Below are positions 16,766 through 30,989 of a stretch of 64,000 bases of DNA, one piece after another. The DNA lies in contig NZ_JAHQYH010000005.1 in assembly GCF_019061205.1 (NCBI RefSeq), positions 1 to 64,000 of the forward strand, read 5' to 3'. The DNA is from Apilactobacillus waqarii (GTDB taxonomy: Bacteria; Bacillota; Bacilli; Lactobacillales; Lactobacillaceae). The notes below the pieces were generated by a model. That model worked only from the letters and a program-made list of their open reading frames with translations, was not told where the DNA came from and did not search any database. The position numbers were made by a program, and so were the translations under genes. Position 1 is the first letter of the stretch; each line of letters starts with the position of its first letter.

Positions 16766-17785
16766 ATGGACACAAAAATATACACTGCAGATGATTTAGT
16801 TGCAGCCGCTAAAGATATCGTCGATGGAAAGCTAGTTTCTTTCCCAACTGAAACGGTATACGGTTTAGGGGCAGATGCAACTAATGAAGATGCGGTTAAA
16901 CAAGTTTACGCGGCTAAAGGACGTCCAAGTGACAATCCTTTAATCGTCCATGTTGACGGCCCAGAAATGGTTGAAAGATACGCACAACCATTGTCTGATG
17001 AGGCAAAGAAGCTAATTAATACATTTTGGCCTGGACCATTAACCATCATTTTTAATTTGAAAGACAATGTATTATCTAAAACCGTAACCGGTGGATTGGA
17101 TACTGCAGCATTTAGAAATCCTAACAATGATGTAACACTTTCATTGATTAAGGAAGCAGGGGTACCAATTGTGGGACCATCTGCTAACACATCTGGGAAA
17201 CCCAGTCCTACCTTGGCCAAGCATGTTTACCATGATTTAAAAGGTAAGATTGCTGGAATTCTAGATGACGGTGAATGTCAATATGGTGTTGAATCCACTG
17301 TCTTAGATATGTCGACTGACCAACCTGCAATTTTAAGACCAGGTGCTATTTCAGCCGAACAAATCGAAGAAATTATCAACAAACCCGTGCTAGATGAAAG
17401 GGTACATCTATCCGATAGCCAAATTCCAAAGGCTCCAGGAATGAAGTACAAACACTACGCACCATCAGCTCAAGTCTATATTGTCGATTCCACAAGCGAC
17501 TTCAAAGAAGCGGCTAAGTGGGCATCACAACAAGATCATACTGTCGGAGTCATGGCAACTGATACTGTTTTAAACGATATTGACTGGCCTGATAATGTCG
17601 AAACATTTTCATTAGGAGATACCGTCTTATCAGCAAGTCATGCTTTATTTGCAGGACTAAGACATTTTGACAATGAAGAAGAAGTAAAATCAATCTTGAC
17701 CCAAGGTTTTGCAAATCAAGGCATTGGTGAAGCATATATGAACAGATTGAATAAATCTGCTGGACAAAAACATTTTAATAAATAG
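16766..17785 (+). CDS. ywlC: Threonylcarbamoyl-AMP synthase (Sua5 type)
   Basis: The 339-residue protein has an N-terminal YrdC/SUA5 domain (FPTETVYGLG and KGRPSDNPLI motifs, then VGPSANTSGKPSPT) and a C-terminal Sua5 domain. It makes threonylcarbamoyl-AMP from Thr, bicarbonate and ATP for t6A37 in ANN-decoding tRNAs. ATG 16766 is preferred over 16754, which directly touches the GGGGGG ribosome-binding site. It follows prmC by 17 bp. Confidence 0.93.
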   Translation: MDTKIYTADDLVAAAKDIVDGKLVSFPTETVYGLGADATNEDAVKQVYAAKGRPSDNPLIVHVDGPEMVERYAQPLSDEAKKLINTFWPGPLTIIFNLKDNVLSKTVTGGLDTAAFRNPNNDVTLSLIKEAGVPIVGPSANTSGKPSPTLAKHVYHDLKGKIAGILDDGECQYGVESTVLDMSTDQPAILRPGAISAEQIEEIINKPVLDERVHLSDSQIPKAPGMKYKHYAPSAQVYIVDSTSDFKEAAKWASQQDHTVGVMATDTVLNDIDWPDNVETFSLGDTVLSASHALFAGLRHFDNEEEVKSILTQGFANQGIGEAYMNRLNKSAGQKHFNK

Positions 17786-17815
17786 TTACGTAACTTTTGA
17801 GGGGGCACTTCTATC

Positions 17816-19057
17816 ATGAAATACGATTACCAAAATGAAGACAAAGAATTATGGGATGTAATTAAGAATGAACAAACTCGTCAAGAAAACACAATTGAGC
17901 TAATTGCGTCAGAAAACATTGCATCAAACGCTGTAATGGCTGCGCAAGGTTCTGTTTTAACTAACAAGTACGCCGAAGGTTATCCTGGTAAGAGATACTA
18001 CGGTGGTTGTGAATTTGTAGATAAATCAGAAACATTAGCGATTGAACGTGCTAAAAAGTTATTTGGGGCTGAATATGTTAATGTTCAACCACATTCAGGT
18101 TCACAAGCTAACCAAGCGGTGTACTCAGCATTTTTGAAGCCTGGAGATAAGATCTTAGGGATGGACCTAAACGCCGGTGGTCACTTAACCCACGGTGCTA
18201 AGGTAAACTTCTCGGGTAAGATTTACCAATCATTCTCATACGGCTTAGATCCAAAGACTGAACGTCTTAACTACGATGATATCTTAGCAATTGCTAAGGA
18301 AGTTCAACCACAAATTATTGTTGCTGGTGCTTCTGCTTACAGCCGTATCATCGATTGGAACAAGTTCAGAGAAATTGCCGACGAAGTTGGCGCATACTTA
18401 ATGGTAGATATGGCCCACATTGCTGGACTAGTTGCTACCGGATTACATCCAAGTCCCATCGGAATTGCCGATGTCGTAACTACTACCACTCACAAGACTC
18501 TAAGGGGTCCTCGTGGTGGAATGATTTTGTCTAACGAAAAATACGCTAAGAAGATTAATTCTGCAATGTTCCCAGGATCACAAGGTGGACCATTGGAACA
18601 CGTGATTGCTGGTAAGGCTGCTTGTTTCTTTGAAGACTTGCAACCAGCATTTACAGAATACTCAAAACAAGTTATTAAAAATGCAGCTGCTATGGCTGAC
18701 GAATTTAACAACAGTGATACTATCAAGGTGGTATCTGGTGGTACCGATAACCATTTGATGGTCTTAGACTTAACCAGCACAGAATTAAATGGGAAAGAAG
18801 CTCAAATCCTATTAGATTCACTTAAGATTACAACTAATAAGGAAGCAATTCCTGATGAGAAACTAAGTCCATTTATTACAAGTGGATTAAGATTAGGAAC
18901 TCCTGCGATTACTTCTAGAGGGTTCGATGAAAAAGATTCACGTAAAGTTGCAAAGATGATAACACGTGCAATTGAACATCATGACGACGAAAATGTCCTA
19001 AGAGAAGTAAGAGAAGAAGTATCCCAATTAACCCAATCACATCCAATTTTTGATTAA
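17816..19057 (+). CDS. glyA: Serine hydroxymethyltransferase
   Basis: This 413-residue PLP enzyme has the cofactor lysine Lys227 in [14 protein letters not shown]. It interconverts Ser plus tetrahydrofolate with Gly plus methylene-tetrahydrofolate, feeding thymidylate and purine synthesis. Full length; ATG 17816 has a GAGGGGG ribosome-binding site. It lies 30 bp after sua5 and 12 bp before upp, so it is probably part of the same transcript. Confidence 0.97.
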   Translation: MKYDYQNEDKELWDVIKNEQTRQENTIELIASENIASNAVMAAQGSVLTNKYAEGYPGKRYYGGCEFVDKSETLAIERAKKLFGAEYVNVQPHSGSQANQAVYSAFLKPGDKILGMDLNAGGHLTHGAKVNFSGKIYQSFSYGLDPKTERLNYDDILAIAKEVQPQIIVAGASAYSRIIDWNKFREIADEVGAYLMVDMAHIAGLVATGLHPSPIGIADVVTTTTHKTLRGPRGGMILSNEKYAKKINSAMFPGSQGGPLEHVIAGKAACFFEDLQPAFTEYSKQVIKNAAAMADEFNNSDTIKVVSGGTDNHLMVLDLTSTELNGKEAQILLDSLKITTNKEAIPDEKLSPFITSGLRLGTPAITSRGFDEKDSRKVAKMITRAIEHHDDENVLREVREEVSQLTQSHPIFD

Positions 19058-19069
19058 AGGAGATTAATC

Positions 19070-19702
19070 ATGGGAAAATTTCAAGTAATGAATCATCCAT
19101 TGATTCAACACAAGTTAACTATTATCAGAAATGAAAACTGTGGAACTAGAGAATTTCGTGAAGTTGTAAATGAAATTGCTTCATTGCTAGCTTTCGAGGT
19201 TTCTAGAGACATGCCACTAGAAGACGTTGATGTAAAGACTCCACAAGGTATCGCACATGCAAAGCAACTATCAGGTAAAAAGGTGGCTGTTGTGCCAATT
19301 CTTCGTGCGGGTATTGGGATGGTAGACGGTATCTTAGATTTAATTCCAGCTGCTAAGGTTGGTCACATCGGTATGTACCGTGACGAAAAGACCCTGGAAC
19401 CACACGAATACTTTGTGAAATTGCCAAGTGATATTGACAAACGTCAAATTTTTGTTGTTGATCCAATGCTTGCTACCGGTGGTTCTGCCATCATGGCAAT
19501 CGATGCTTTAATTAAGCGTGGTGTCGACGAAAGTAATATTAAATTTGTGTGCTTGGTAGCTGCTCCCGAAGGTGTGGAAGCACTTCAAAAAGCCCATGGT
19601 GACGTAGATATTTACACTGCTGCGTTAGATGATCATCTAGAAAACGGTTACATTGTACCCGGACTAGGTGATGCCGGAGATCGTCTATTCGGAACTAAAT
19701 AA
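19070..19702 (+). CDS. upp: Uracil phosphoribosyltransferase
   Basis: The 210-residue type I phosphoribosyltransferase has the PRPP-binding stretch [11 protein letters not shown] and the uracil-binding C-terminal [12 protein letters not shown]. It converts uracil and PRPP to UMP. AGGAG lies before ATG 19070. It is the last gene of the block; a terminator follows immediately, and the ATPase operon starts 273 bp downstream. Confidence 0.97.
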   Translation: MGKFQVMNHPLIQHKLTIIRNENCGTREFREVVNEIASLLAFEVSRDMPLEDVDVKTPQGIAHAKQLSGKKVAVVPILRAGIGMVDGILDLIPAAKVGHIGMYRDEKTLEPHEYFVKLPSDIDKRQIFVVDPMLATGGSAIMAIDALIKRGVDESNIKFVCLVAAPEGVEALQKAHGDVDIYTAALDDHLENGYIVPGLGDAGDRLFGTK

Positions 19703-19705
19703 AAT

Positions 19706-19741
19706 AAAAATCCGTCGTTTTTTCGCGATGGATTTTTTATT
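19706..19741 (+). terminator. Terminator after upp
   Basis: AAATCCGTCG (19708-19717) pairs with CGATGGATTT (19726-19735), then a T run. Confidence 0.8.
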
Positions 19742-19779
19742 TATGTATAACTTTATACTAAAAGTCCAAGATACATTTT

Positions 19780-19806
19780 TTACAATTTGTAAAGCACAAA
19801 TTGTAA
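19780..19806. repeat. Perfect 11-bp inverted repeat upstream of the ATPase operon
   Basis: TTACAATTTGT (19780-19790) and its exact complement (19796-19806) flank AAAGC. The dyad is AT-rich and followed by TTTTTGT. It may be a protein-binding operator or a weak second terminator. It lies about 170 bp before atpB. Nothing else is recognised in this 273-bp gap beyond the upp terminator. Confidence 0.5.
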
Positions 19807-19975
19807 TTTTTGTAAAAAAACTGTTAAATAGTTATTTTATTTTGAAATGAAGCCTGAATGGTGGTAATATCTTAGTGTATTTTGAAAGAGAAATACATCA
19901 TCTTAAGAGTTAAAACTATCATTAATGTAATGTTAATGTTTAGTATGCTTAGGTTGCGAAAAGGGGTGATAATCT

Positions 19976-20692
19976 GTGAATGATCCAATATCCACATTTA
20001 AGCTATTTGGGCTTACATTCAATATTGGAAACATGGTTTCCGTTACGGTTGCCGCAGTTTTCGTATTCTTGTTTGTATTCATTTGTTCTAGAAAACTACA
20101 AGTGATTCCATCAGGGAAACAAAACTTGCTTGAAATGATTGTTGATTTCACCAACGGAATTGTTAACACTTCTGTTGAAGGTGCTAAAGCCAAGGCTTAC
20201 GGTCTATTTGCTTTCGTACTATTCGTATTCATCTTCATTTCTAACCAAATGGGACTACTTTTCCAAATTGATTACAATGGGGTTGCCTATGTTAAAAGTC
20301 CAACGTCAGATCCAATTGTCACTTTGACATTGGCCGCTATCACGTTGGCATGGGCTCATTTCGCAGGAGTTTCAAAGCTTGGATTCAAGGGTTACTTCTC
20401 AAGTACATACTTGAAGCCATTTAAGTTATGGTTGCCATTGAATGTCTTCGAAGAGTTAGCTAACTTCCTAACTCTTGGTTTGCGTCTATATGGTAATATT
20501 TTCGCAGGTGAACTACTTCTAGGATTGCTATCTAAATTAGCACTAGGTTACGGTGTATTGGGATACATCCCTTCCGTACTTGTTGCAATGATTTGGGAAG
20601 CATTCTCAATCTTTATCGGAAGTGTTCAAGCATTCGTATTTGTAACCTTAACATTCGTATACATTTCTCAAAAGATTCAACCTGAGGAATAA
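19976..20692 (+). CDS. atpB: ATP synthase Fo subunit a
   Basis: This 238-residue membrane protein has about five to six helices, and the essential Arg is in the conserved GLRLYGNIFAGE helix. It forms the proton half-channels next to the c-ring. In lactobacilli the enzyme mainly pumps protons out at low pH using ATP. The GTG start at 19976 has GGGGTGAT upstream. It is the first gene of atpBEFHAGDC; no atpI is seen. Confidence 0.96.
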   Translation: MNDPISTFKLFGLTFNIGNMVSVTVAAVFVFLFVFICSRKLQVIPSGKQNLLEMIVDFTNGIVNTSVEGAKAKAYGLFAFVLFVFIFISNQMGLLFQIDYNGVAYVKSPTSDPIVTLTLAAITLAWAHFAGVSKLGFKGYFSSTYLKPFKLWLPLNVFEELANFLTLGLRLYGNIFAGELLLGLLSKLALGYGVLGYIPSVLVAMIWEAFSIFIGSVQAFVFVTLTFVYISQKIQPEE

Positions 20693-20707
20693 TTTTATTT
20701 ATTATAA

Positions 20708-20932
<225 letters not shown>

Positions 20933-20984
20933 TAATATAAAGGTAAAGTAATTCTTCTATTCTCAATTAAGGAGGTGTCAATAG

Positions 20985-21510
20985 ATGCTTTCACATTCAT
21001 TATTGCCAACTGTCGCTGTGACTGATGGTGGTGGATTGTACTACGGTAACATGATCTTTACAGCTCTTGTTTTCATCATCTTGATGATTCTTATCATGAA
21101 ATTTGCATGGAAGCCATTATCAGAAATGATGGAAAAACGTGCTAACAAGATTGCCGATGACATCAATTCTGCAGAAAAGTCACGTAAGGACGCTGAAGAT
21201 TTAGCAAAGCAACGTGAAGACGCCTTAGCAAAATCTAGAGAAGATGCAACCGGCATTATCAATAACGCCAAGCAATCTGCTCAAGTACAAAGTGACCAAA
21301 TTATCACAACTGCTAGAAACGATGCTCAAAGTATCAAGACTTCTGCTCAAAAAGATATTGAACAAGAACGTAAAGATGCTTTAGCAAACACCAAAAATGA
21401 TGTGGCCAATTTATCTATTGAAATTGCTTCTAAGATCATTCAAAAAGAATTAAAAGCTGACGATCAAAAGGCATTGATTGATTCTTATATTGAAGGGTTG
21501 GGGAAGCAAG

Positions 21511-21521
<11 letters not shown>
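20985..21521 (+). CDS. atpF: ATP synthase Fo subunit b
   Basis: The 178-residue peripheral stalk subunit has one N-terminal transmembrane helix (about 22-42) followed by a long charged coiled coil. AAGGAGGTG precedes ATG 20985. The last 11 bp overlap atpH. Confidence 0.95.
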
Positions 21522-23614
<2,093 letters not shown>

Positions 23615-23635
23615 CTTGAAGGATGGTGAGAACTA

Positions 23636-24538
23636 ATGGCTGAATCTATTAATGATGTTAAACATCGTATTGCATCAACCAGAAATACACGTCAAATTAC
23701 TACTGCGATGCAAATGGTTTCTACTGCAAAGTTGAACCGTATTCAAAAGCATACCAGTAATTATGAGGAATATGTTTCTCGTGTTAAGGCTGTTGTAATG
23801 CATTTAGCTCAGTCTCATTTGTTAGACAAAATTAATTCCTCAAGTAATGCGTCTGACCACAAGTCTGGTAAGACAGCATACCTAGTTATTACATCTGATC
23901 GTGGAATGGTAGGAAGTTACAACAGTAATGTGATTAGAGAAACTAATAACTTTATTGAAGAACACACTCCAAATCCTGATGATTACATGATTTTAGCTGT
24001 AGGTGGAAATGGTGCTGACTTTTATAAGAACCGTAATGTAAACGTGGCTTATGAATACCGTGGCGTTTCTGATATTCCTACTTTCGCTGAAGTTAGAGAA
24101 ATCGTTAAGACTGCAAACTCAATGTTTGAAGATGGTGTGTTTGACAAGTTATACGTTTGTTACACACACTTTGTTAACCGTATTTCTTCAACTTTTAGAG
24201 CTGAAAAAATGCTACCAATGGATAGCGAAGCATTTGAAGAAGATTCAAGTAAAGACATTAAGGCACATGACTTTAGTGCTGAATATGAAATTGAACCTGA
24301 CGAATCAGCTGTATTGAAGGTTGTATTACCTCAATACGCACAAAGTTTAGTATTCGGAGCAATCCTTGATGCTAAGACTTCAGAACATTCATCAAGTTCA
24401 ACTGCTATGCAATCTGCTTCAGACAATGCATCAGATCTTATTTCTAGATTAGAATTACAATATAACCGTGCAAGACAAGCTGCTATTACTACCGAAATCA
24501 CTGAAATTGTCGGTGGTCAAGAAGCTTTGAAGCACTAA
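23636..24538 (+). CDS. atpG: ATP synthase F1 subunit gamma
   Basis: The 300-residue rotor shaft has the conserved N-terminal [21 protein letters not shown] and C-terminal [19 protein letters not shown] helices that form the central coiled coil. GGATGGTGAG precedes ATG 23636, and atpD follows after 23 bp. Confidence 0.97.
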   Translation: MAESINDVKHRIASTRNTRQITTAMQMVSTAKLNRIQKHTSNYEEYVSRVKAVVMHLAQSHLLDKINSSSNASDHKSGKTAYLVITSDRGMVGSYNSNVIRETNNFIEEHTPNPDDYMILAVGGNGADFYKNRNVNVAYEYRGVSDIPTFAEVREIVKTANSMFEDGVFDKLYVCYTHFVNRISSTFRAEKMLPMDSEAFEEDSSKDIKAHDFSAEYEIEPDESAVLKVVLPQYAQSLVFGAILDAKTSEHSSSSTAMQSASDNASDLISRLELQYNRARQAAITTEITEIVGGQEALKH

Positions 24539-24543
24539 TATGA

Positions 24544-25968
<1,425 letters not shown>

Positions 25969-25980
25969 GGAGGGTTCTAA

Positions 25981-26403
25981 TTGGCTGATAACAACTCAGT
26001 ATTAACCGTTAGTATCGTTACTCCTGATGGTAAGGTATATGAACGTGAAGATGCTCGCTTGGTTATTGTTAGAACCAAGAGTGGTCAATTAGGAATTATG
26101 CCTAATCATGTTCCCGTAATAGCTTCATTGGAAGTTGACGAAGTAAAAGTAAAATCCGGTTCAGATGTAGATGAAATTGCCGTTAACGGTGGTTTCGTTG
26201 AATTCTCAAACAATAACTTAACTGTTATTGCAGATAGTGCCGAAAAGCAAGGGGATATCGACGTTGATCGTGCTGCTGCTGCGAGAGACCGTGCTCAAAA
26301 GGCATTGGAAATCGCTAGACAAAAGCATGATAACCAAGAAATCCTAAGAAACCAAGTTGCTTTGAGAAGAGCTATTAACCGAATGCATGTTGCTAAACAT
26401 TAA
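25981..26403 (+). CDS. atpC: ATP synthase F1 subunit epsilon
   Basis: The 140-residue rotor subunit has an N-terminal beta sandwich (GQLGIMPNHVPVIASL) and a C-terminal helical hairpin that can inhibit ATP hydrolysis. The start is TTG 25981, supported by AAGGAGGGT. It is the last gene of the operon and is followed by a terminator. Confidence 0.96.
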   Translation: MADNNSVLTVSIVTPDGKVYEREDARLVIVRTKSGQLGIMPNHVPVIASLEVDEVKVKSGSDVDEIAVNGGFVEFSNNNLTVIADSAEKQGDIDVDRAAAARDRAQKALEIARQKHDNQEILRNQVALRRAINRMHVAKH

Positions 26404-26404
26404 G

Positions 26405-26437
26405 GAAAAGGTCTGCATCTAATGCAGGCCTTTTTTG
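26405..26437 (+). terminator. Terminator of the ATPase operon
   Basis: AGGTCTGCAT (26409-26418) pairs with ATGCAGGCCT (26422-26431), followed by T6. Confidence 0.85.
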
Positions 26438-26534
26438 ATACATAAATAAAAAATAAATTAATAAATACTTAGTAAAGATTAGAAAGACAAAAAGTGTTTT
26501 TTATGTTATAGTTGCTATAAAGAATGGAGATATT

Positions 26535-26750
26535 ATGGAATCATCAAATATTAATTCTTTCTTAGATTTAGCTATTCAATTATTCTTTATTGGATTAGCT
26601 TTTTGGAGTTTAAATGATATTCATCTAGAAAGATATGTCAAAATGCACATTAATAAGTACCGAATTTTAATAATTCTATTATCTATCTGTATTGGATATG
26701 TGTCAGGATCTTTCTTTATATGGGTAATAAACATGACAATAAATCATTAA
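26535..26750 (+). CDS. DUF1146 (YwzB-like) membrane protein
   Basis: The 71-residue protein has two hydrophobic helices (about 9-26 and 44-66) separated by a basic linker, matching the DUF1146/YwzB family that lies between the ATPase operon and murA in many Bacilli. Function unknown. It has its own promoter region after the atp terminator; the murA start follows 25 bp later, so it is probably cotranscribed with murA. Confidence 0.8.
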   Translation: MESSNINSFLDLAIQLFFIGLAFWSLNDIHLERYVKMHINKYRILIILLSICIGYVSGSFFIWVINMTINH

Positions 26751-26775
26751 AATTGAAATTACTGGAGGGTTACCA

Positions 26776-28083
26776 GTGGATAAAATCGTGATTAAGGGAG
26801 GCCAACGCCTTACCGGTAACGTCCACATTGAAGGTGCAAAAAATGCTGTCCTACCAATAATGGCTGCTACCATTTTAGCCAGTGAAGGAAAAACAGTTTT
26901 AAACAACGTACCACTATTATCAGACGTATATACAATGGAAGAAGTTTTACGCTTCTTGAACTTAAAAATTGACTTTAATACTAATGAGAATCAAATGAGT
27001 TTTGATGCTACCAACCAAATCTCATACGAAGCTCCATTAGAATATGTTTCAAAGATGAGAGCATCAATCGTAGTAATGGGACCACTATTGGCGAGATTAG
27101 GTCATGCTAAGGTTGCATTGCCTGGTGGATGTGCAATTGGTTCTCGTCCAATTGATATTCACTTGAAAGGTTTTGAAGCACTAGGTGCCAAAATCGAACA
27201 ACATGATGGATACGTTGAAGCTTTTGCTGAAGACGGTTTAAAGGGTGACGAAATTTACATGGACTTCCCAAGTGTTGGTGCTACTCAAAACATTATGATG
27301 GCTGCCACATTAGCAGAAGGCCAAACCATCATTGAAAATGTTGCTCAAGAACCTGAAATCGTTGACCTAGCCAACATCTTAAATGCGATGGGTGCTAGCG
27401 TTATGGGTGCAGGTACTAGCAAGATTAAGATTAAAGGTGTAAGTAAGCTACACGGTGTTGACCACAGTGTGCTACAGGACCGTATCGAAGCAGGTACTTT
27501 CATGGTAGCAGCGGCATTAACACGCGGTAACGTATTGATTGAAGATGCTGAAGCATCATACAACCAACCATTAATCGCTAAGATGCAAGAAATGGGTGTA
27601 ACTGTTAAGGAAGAATCAAATGGTATTCGTGTTATTGGTCCAGACGAATTAAAACCTGTTGACGTAAAGACACTACCATACCCAGGTTTCCCAACAGACA
27701 TGCAACCTCAAATGACTGTATTACAATTAGCTGCTCAAGGTAGTAGTTTATTGACTGAAACAGTGTTTGAAAATCGTTTCATGCACTTGGATGAACTAGC
27801 TAGAATGAACGCTAAATTTAGAATCAACGGGAAGAGTGTGGTCTTAAACGGACCAACTAAGTTTAGCGGCGCAGAAGTTGCTGCAACTGATTTGAGAGCT
27901 GCTGCAGCGCTTGTTTTAGCTGGTCTAGTTGCTGACGGTATTACTATCGTTAGAAATTTAAAATACTTAGATCGTGGATATTACGATTTTCATGTCAAGT
28001 TAGCCAAACTTGGTGCTGACATTAAGAGAGTTGATATGAAAGATAATGAGGAACTCTCATTTAGTAAAACTTCACAAAAATAA
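26776..28083 (+). CDS. murA: UDP-N-acetylglucosamine 1-carboxyvinyltransferase
   Basis: This 435-residue EPSP-synthase-fold enzyme has the PEP-binding, fosfomycin-target Cys119 in [15 protein letters not shown]. It performs the first committed step of peptidoglycan synthesis: transfer of enolpyruvyl from PEP to UDP-GlcNAc. GTG 26776 has GGAGGG upstream. Firmicutes often have two MurA copies; the position between atp and mbl corresponds to MurA1. Confidence 0.96.
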   Translation: MDKIVIKGGQRLTGNVHIEGAKNAVLPIMAATILASEGKTVLNNVPLLSDVYTMEEVLRFLNLKIDFNTNENQMSFDATNQISYEAPLEYVSKMRASIVVMGPLLARLGHAKVALPGGCAIGSRPIDIHLKGFEALGAKIEQHDGYVEAFAEDGLKGDEIYMDFPSVGATQNIMMAATLAEGQTIIENVAQEPEIVDLANILNAMGASVMGAGTSKIKIKGVSKLHGVDHSVLQDRIEAGTFMVAAALTRGNVLIEDAEASYNQPLIAKMQEMGVTVKEESNGIRVIGPDELKPVDVKTLPYPGFPTDMQPQMTVLQLAAQGSSLLTETVFENRFMHLDELARMNAKFRINGKSVVLNGPTKFSGAEVAATDLRAAAALVLAGLVADGITIVRNLKYLDRGYYDFHVKLAKLGADIKRVDMKDNEELSFSKTSQK

Positions 28084-28147
28084 AATCAATTATAGAGCGA
28101 TATGCTATAATATTTAACATATGAGTTAACTCAGGAGGAAGAGAGAA

Positions 28148-29143
28148 ATGGTAAAAGATATCGGCATTGACTTAGGTACTGCCAATGTTTTAATTTACGT
28201 AACAGGAAAGGGAATCGTATTAAACGAACCATCTGTTGTTGCGGTAGATATTAAAACAAATAAATTATTAGCAGTTGGTTCTGAAGCATATAGAATGGTT
28301 GGTAGAACACCAAGCAACATTCGTGCAATCAGACCACTTAAAGAAGGGGTTATCTCTGACTTTGACGTAACAGAAAAGATGCTTACATACTTTATCAATA
28401 AGTTGAGCGTTAAAGGCTTTATGTCAAAACCAAAGACCATGATTTGTGCCCCAACAAACATTACTAACATCGAAAGAAAAGCAATTATTCAAGCTGCTGA
28501 AAAATCTGGTGGTGGTAAAGTTTATATCGAAGAAGAACCTAAGGTTGCTGCAATTGGTGCCGGAATGAACATTTTCCAACCAAAAGGAAACATGGTAATT
28601 GATATGGGTGGTGGAACATCTGACATCGCCGTGTTATCATTAGGTGATATTGTTGCAAGTAAATCCATTCGTGTAGCCGGTGATGTAATGAACACTGATA
28701 TCGTTTCTTACATAAAGGATAAACATGGATTGGTTATCGGTGAACACACTGCCGAAAAGATTAAGATTACCATTGGTACTGCAGATCCAAACGAAACTGA
28801 TGTGAAAGAAATGGAAGTTCGTGGTAGAGATGTACTTGGTGGTATGCCAAGATCTATTACTCTAAACAGTTTAGAAGTACAAAAGGCTGTTGAAGATACT
28901 GTTAACCAAATTATTGATGCTGCTAAGGATGTCTTAGAAGTAGTTCCTCCTGAATTAGCTTCTGATATTGTAGACAGAGGAATTATTTTAACAGGTGGTG
29001 GTGCCTTATTAAGAGGTATCGATCATGCAATTTCAAAAGAATTAACTGTGCCAGTGTTAATTTCTGAAAGTCCTCTAGATAATGTTGCTAAGGGTGCCGG
29101 TGCATTACTTGAACATATCAACAAACAAGAAAGCAAAAAATAA
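28148..29143 (+). CDS. mbl: MreB-like actin homologue (Mbl)
   Basis: This 331-residue actin-fold protein has phosphate-1 [14 protein letters not shown], the phosphate-2 region MVIDMGGGTSDIAVLSLG and the adenosine motif [11 protein letters not shown]. It guides lateral wall synthesis in rods. Separation from mreBCD and its position after murA, next to rodA, indicate the Mbl paralogue. A TATAAT at about 28104 and AGGAGGAAGAGAG before ATG 28148 give it a promoter and a strong ribosome-binding site. Confidence 0.9.
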   Translation: MVKDIGIDLGTANVLIYVTGKGIVLNEPSVVAVDIKTNKLLAVGSEAYRMVGRTPSNIRAIRPLKEGVISDFDVTEKMLTYFINKLSVKGFMSKPKTMICAPTNITNIERKAIIQAAEKSGGGKVYIEEEPKVAAIGAGMNIFQPKGNMVIDMGGGTSDIAVLSLGDIVASKSIRVAGDVMNTDIVSYIKDKHGLVIGEHTAEKIKITIGTADPNETDVKEMEVRGRDVLGGMPRSITLNSLEVQKAVEDTVNQIIDAAKDVLEVVPPELASDIVDRGIILTGGGALLRGIDHAISKELTVPVLISESPLDNVAKGAGALLEHINKQESKK

Positions 29144-29169
29144 AGATTAATATAAGAAAGTGATAACTG

Positions 29170-29445
29170 ATGAGAAAGTTTCTGATAAAATTAGTGATGG
29201 GATATAAACGATTCATTTCACCACTTTTACCGGCGTCTTGTCGTTATTATCCGACATGTTCTACTTATATGATCGATGCTGTCAGAAAGCACGGAGCATT
29301 ATTAGGTTTTGTAATGGGGTGTGCACGGATTTTACGTTGTCATCCTTTTGTCAAAGGTGGTTATGATCCGGTTTCTGATCATTTTACTATTTTTAGAAAT
29401 AAGAGGGCGTCGAAAGATTATCGACGTTCTATTAATTTAAAGTAG
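29170..29445 (+). CDS. yidD: Membrane protein insertion efficiency factor YidD
   Basis: The 91-residue member of the YidD (PF01809) family has the typical three cysteines ([12 protein letters not shown] and [11 protein letters not shown]) and an amphipathic N-terminus. It is thought to help YidC/Sec-dependent membrane insertion. It is usually next to rnpA-yidC, but in lactobacilli it is often found here. Start ATG 29170 has GAAAGTGA upstream. Confidence 0.92.
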   Translation: MRKFLIKLVMGYKRFISPLLPASCRYYPTCSTYMIDAVRKHGALLGFVMGCARILRCHPFVKGGYDPVSDHFTIFRNKRASKDYRRSINLK

Positions 29446-29479
29446 TCGATCAAATAATTGAATCGGCTACTTTTATTTT
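29440..29479 (+). terminator. Hairpin between yidD and the DUF2969 gene
   Basis: AGTAGTCGAT (29441-29450) pairs with ATCGGCTACT (29462-29471), followed by a T-rich tail. Because the next gene has its ribosome-binding site right after it and no clear promoter of its own, it may be an attenuating rather than complete terminator. Confidence 0.65.
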
Positions 29480-29491
29480 TAGGAGGACAAA

Positions 29492-29716
29492 ATGTCAAAG
29501 GGAAAGAAAAATATTGAAGTAACTTTAGATACACAAAACGTAAACGGTGAAGAACGCGAAGTTCTTTTTGTTGGTAAGCAAGAAGTTGGCTTTATCCGTC
29601 AAATGGATGAAGAAAAGTTCGAAGCTGTTTTCGATGAAGATAATGTATTTAAAGCCAAATCCTTAGACGAAGGAATTGAATTATTAATTAGCCAATACAA
29701 CTTACACAAGGGCTAA
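29492..29716 (+). CDS. DUF2969 family protein
   Basis: The 74-residue, charged, soluble protein matches the Lactobacillales-specific DUF2969 family (EREVLFVGKQEVGFIRQ, then ISQYNLHKG at the end). Function unknown. Its conserved position before rodA suggests a link with wall elongation, which is inference. AGGAGG precedes ATG 29492, and rodA starts 22 bp after its stop. Confidence 0.8.
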   Translation: MSKGKKNIEVTLDTQNVNGEEREVLFVGKQEVGFIRQMDEEKFEAVFDEDNVFKAKSLDEGIELLISQYNLHKG

Positions 29717-29738
29717 AATGATTTAGAGGTGATTTGCA

Positions 29739-30941
29739 GTGTTTAATAGTGACAATGATAGCAATTCTTCTCGATTAGATTGGACAATCATAATTTGTGT
29801 GGCTCTTTTAGCATTGATTGGTGTTGGCGCAATATACGTTGCCGTAAATCATGATTCATATTCCGGAACAATCGTGAAGCAAATGATTACGCAGTTGGTA
29901 TGGTATACAATCGGAACTGTAATAATCATAATCATTATGCAATTTGATTCTGAACAATTATGGAAAGTGGCACCAATTATTTACTGGGGAGCATTAACGT
30001 TACTGGCATCGTTACTTGTTTTGTACAGTAGATATTATTTTGTTCAAACAGGTGCCAAGAGTTGGTTCCAATTAGGTCCGTTGACCTTTCAGCCAGCCGA
30101 AATTATGAAACCAGCGTTTGTGGTTATGTTGGCAAGAGTGATTGTTGAACATAACAGAAACTATGCTGTTCACACATTAAAAACAGATGCACTGTTATTG
30201 GGGAAGATGATCCTATGGACATTACCAATCTGTGTGTTATTAAAAATTGAAAATGATTTCGGTACAATGCTTGTTTTCTTCGCCATGCTTGGTGGACTAG
30301 TTATTGTGTCTGGAATTACTTGGAGAATCATTGTTCCTGGAGTTGCTGCATTCGCAACAATTGGTGGGACTGCTTTAATTTTAGTTATCACTAGCGGTGG
30401 TAGAAAGATTTTGGAAGCATTAGGGTTTCAATCTTACCAATTCGATCGTGTTAACGATTGGTTGGACCCATCAAATCCTGAAAACCTAGCTGGTTCTGGT
30501 TACCAATTATGGCAAAGTATAAAAGCCGTTGGTTCTGGGGGATTCGGTGGGACTGGATTCAACGTATCTCACGTTTACGTGCCGGTTCGAGAATCAGATA
30601 TGATTTTCTCAGTTATCGGTGAAAACTTTGGTTTCATCGGTGGTTTAGTTTTAATTGGTATCTACTTCGTTTTGATTTATCGAATGATTAAGGTTACATT
30701 TGAAACTAAGAACGTCTACTATGCATACATTTCAACTGGAATTATCATGATGATCTTATTCCATGTATTTGAAAATATTGGTATGAGTATTGGACTATTA
30801 CCATTGACTGGTATTCCATTGCCATTCGTCAGTCAGGGTGGATCTGCCTTGATTGGTAACATGATAGGGATTGGATTAGTCATGTCAATGCAGTATCATA
30901 ATTATGGGTACATGTTCAGTGCTAGCCGTGACTTCTCATAG
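29739..30941 (+). CDS. rodA: RodA, SEDS-family peptidoglycan polymerase
   Basis: This 400-residue SEDS (FtsW/RodA/SpoVE) protein has about ten transmembrane helices and the conserved regions AKSWFQLGPLTFQPAE, GGTGFNVSHVYVPVRESDMIFSVIGE and PLPFVSQGGSALI. It polymerises glycan strands from lipid II in the elongasome. GTG 29739 has GAGGTGA upstream. The neighbourhood (murA, mbl) supports RodA rather than FtsW. Confidence 0.92.
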   Translation: MFNSDNDSNSSRLDWTIIICVALLALIGVGAIYVAVNHDSYSGTIVKQMITQLVWYTIGTVIIIIIMQFDSEQLWKVAPIIYWGALTLLASLLVLYSRYYFVQTGAKSWFQLGPLTFQPAEIMKPAFVVMLARVIVEHNRNYAVHTLKTDALLLGKMILWTLPICVLLKIENDFGTMLVFFAMLGGLVIVSGITWRIIVPGVAAFATIGGTALILVITSGGRKILEALGFQSYQFDRVNDWLDPSNPENLAGSGYQLWQSIKAVGSGGFGGTGFNVSHVYVPVRESDMIFSVIGENFGFIGGLVLIGIYFVLIYRMIKVTFETKNVYYAYISTGIIMMILFHVFENIGMSIGLLPLTGIPLPFVSQGGSALIGNMIGIGLVMSMQYHNYGYMFSASRDFS

Positions 30942-30949
30942 CTAATGAA

Positions 30950-30978
30950 TTGACAAGTACATTAAATAATTGTATACT
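30950..30978 (+). promoter_or_regulatory. Promoter of the Met T-box/metNIQ unit
   Basis: Consensus TTGACA (30950-30955), a 17-bp spacer and TATACT (30973-30978) lie directly before the T-box leader. Confidence 0.8.
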
Positions 30979-30989
30979 TTATTAAAATT

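Noticed and set aside
19668-19850. 60-codon plus frame after upp
   Set aside because: It overlaps the upp 3' end and terminator, is AT-rich and has no ribosome-binding site.
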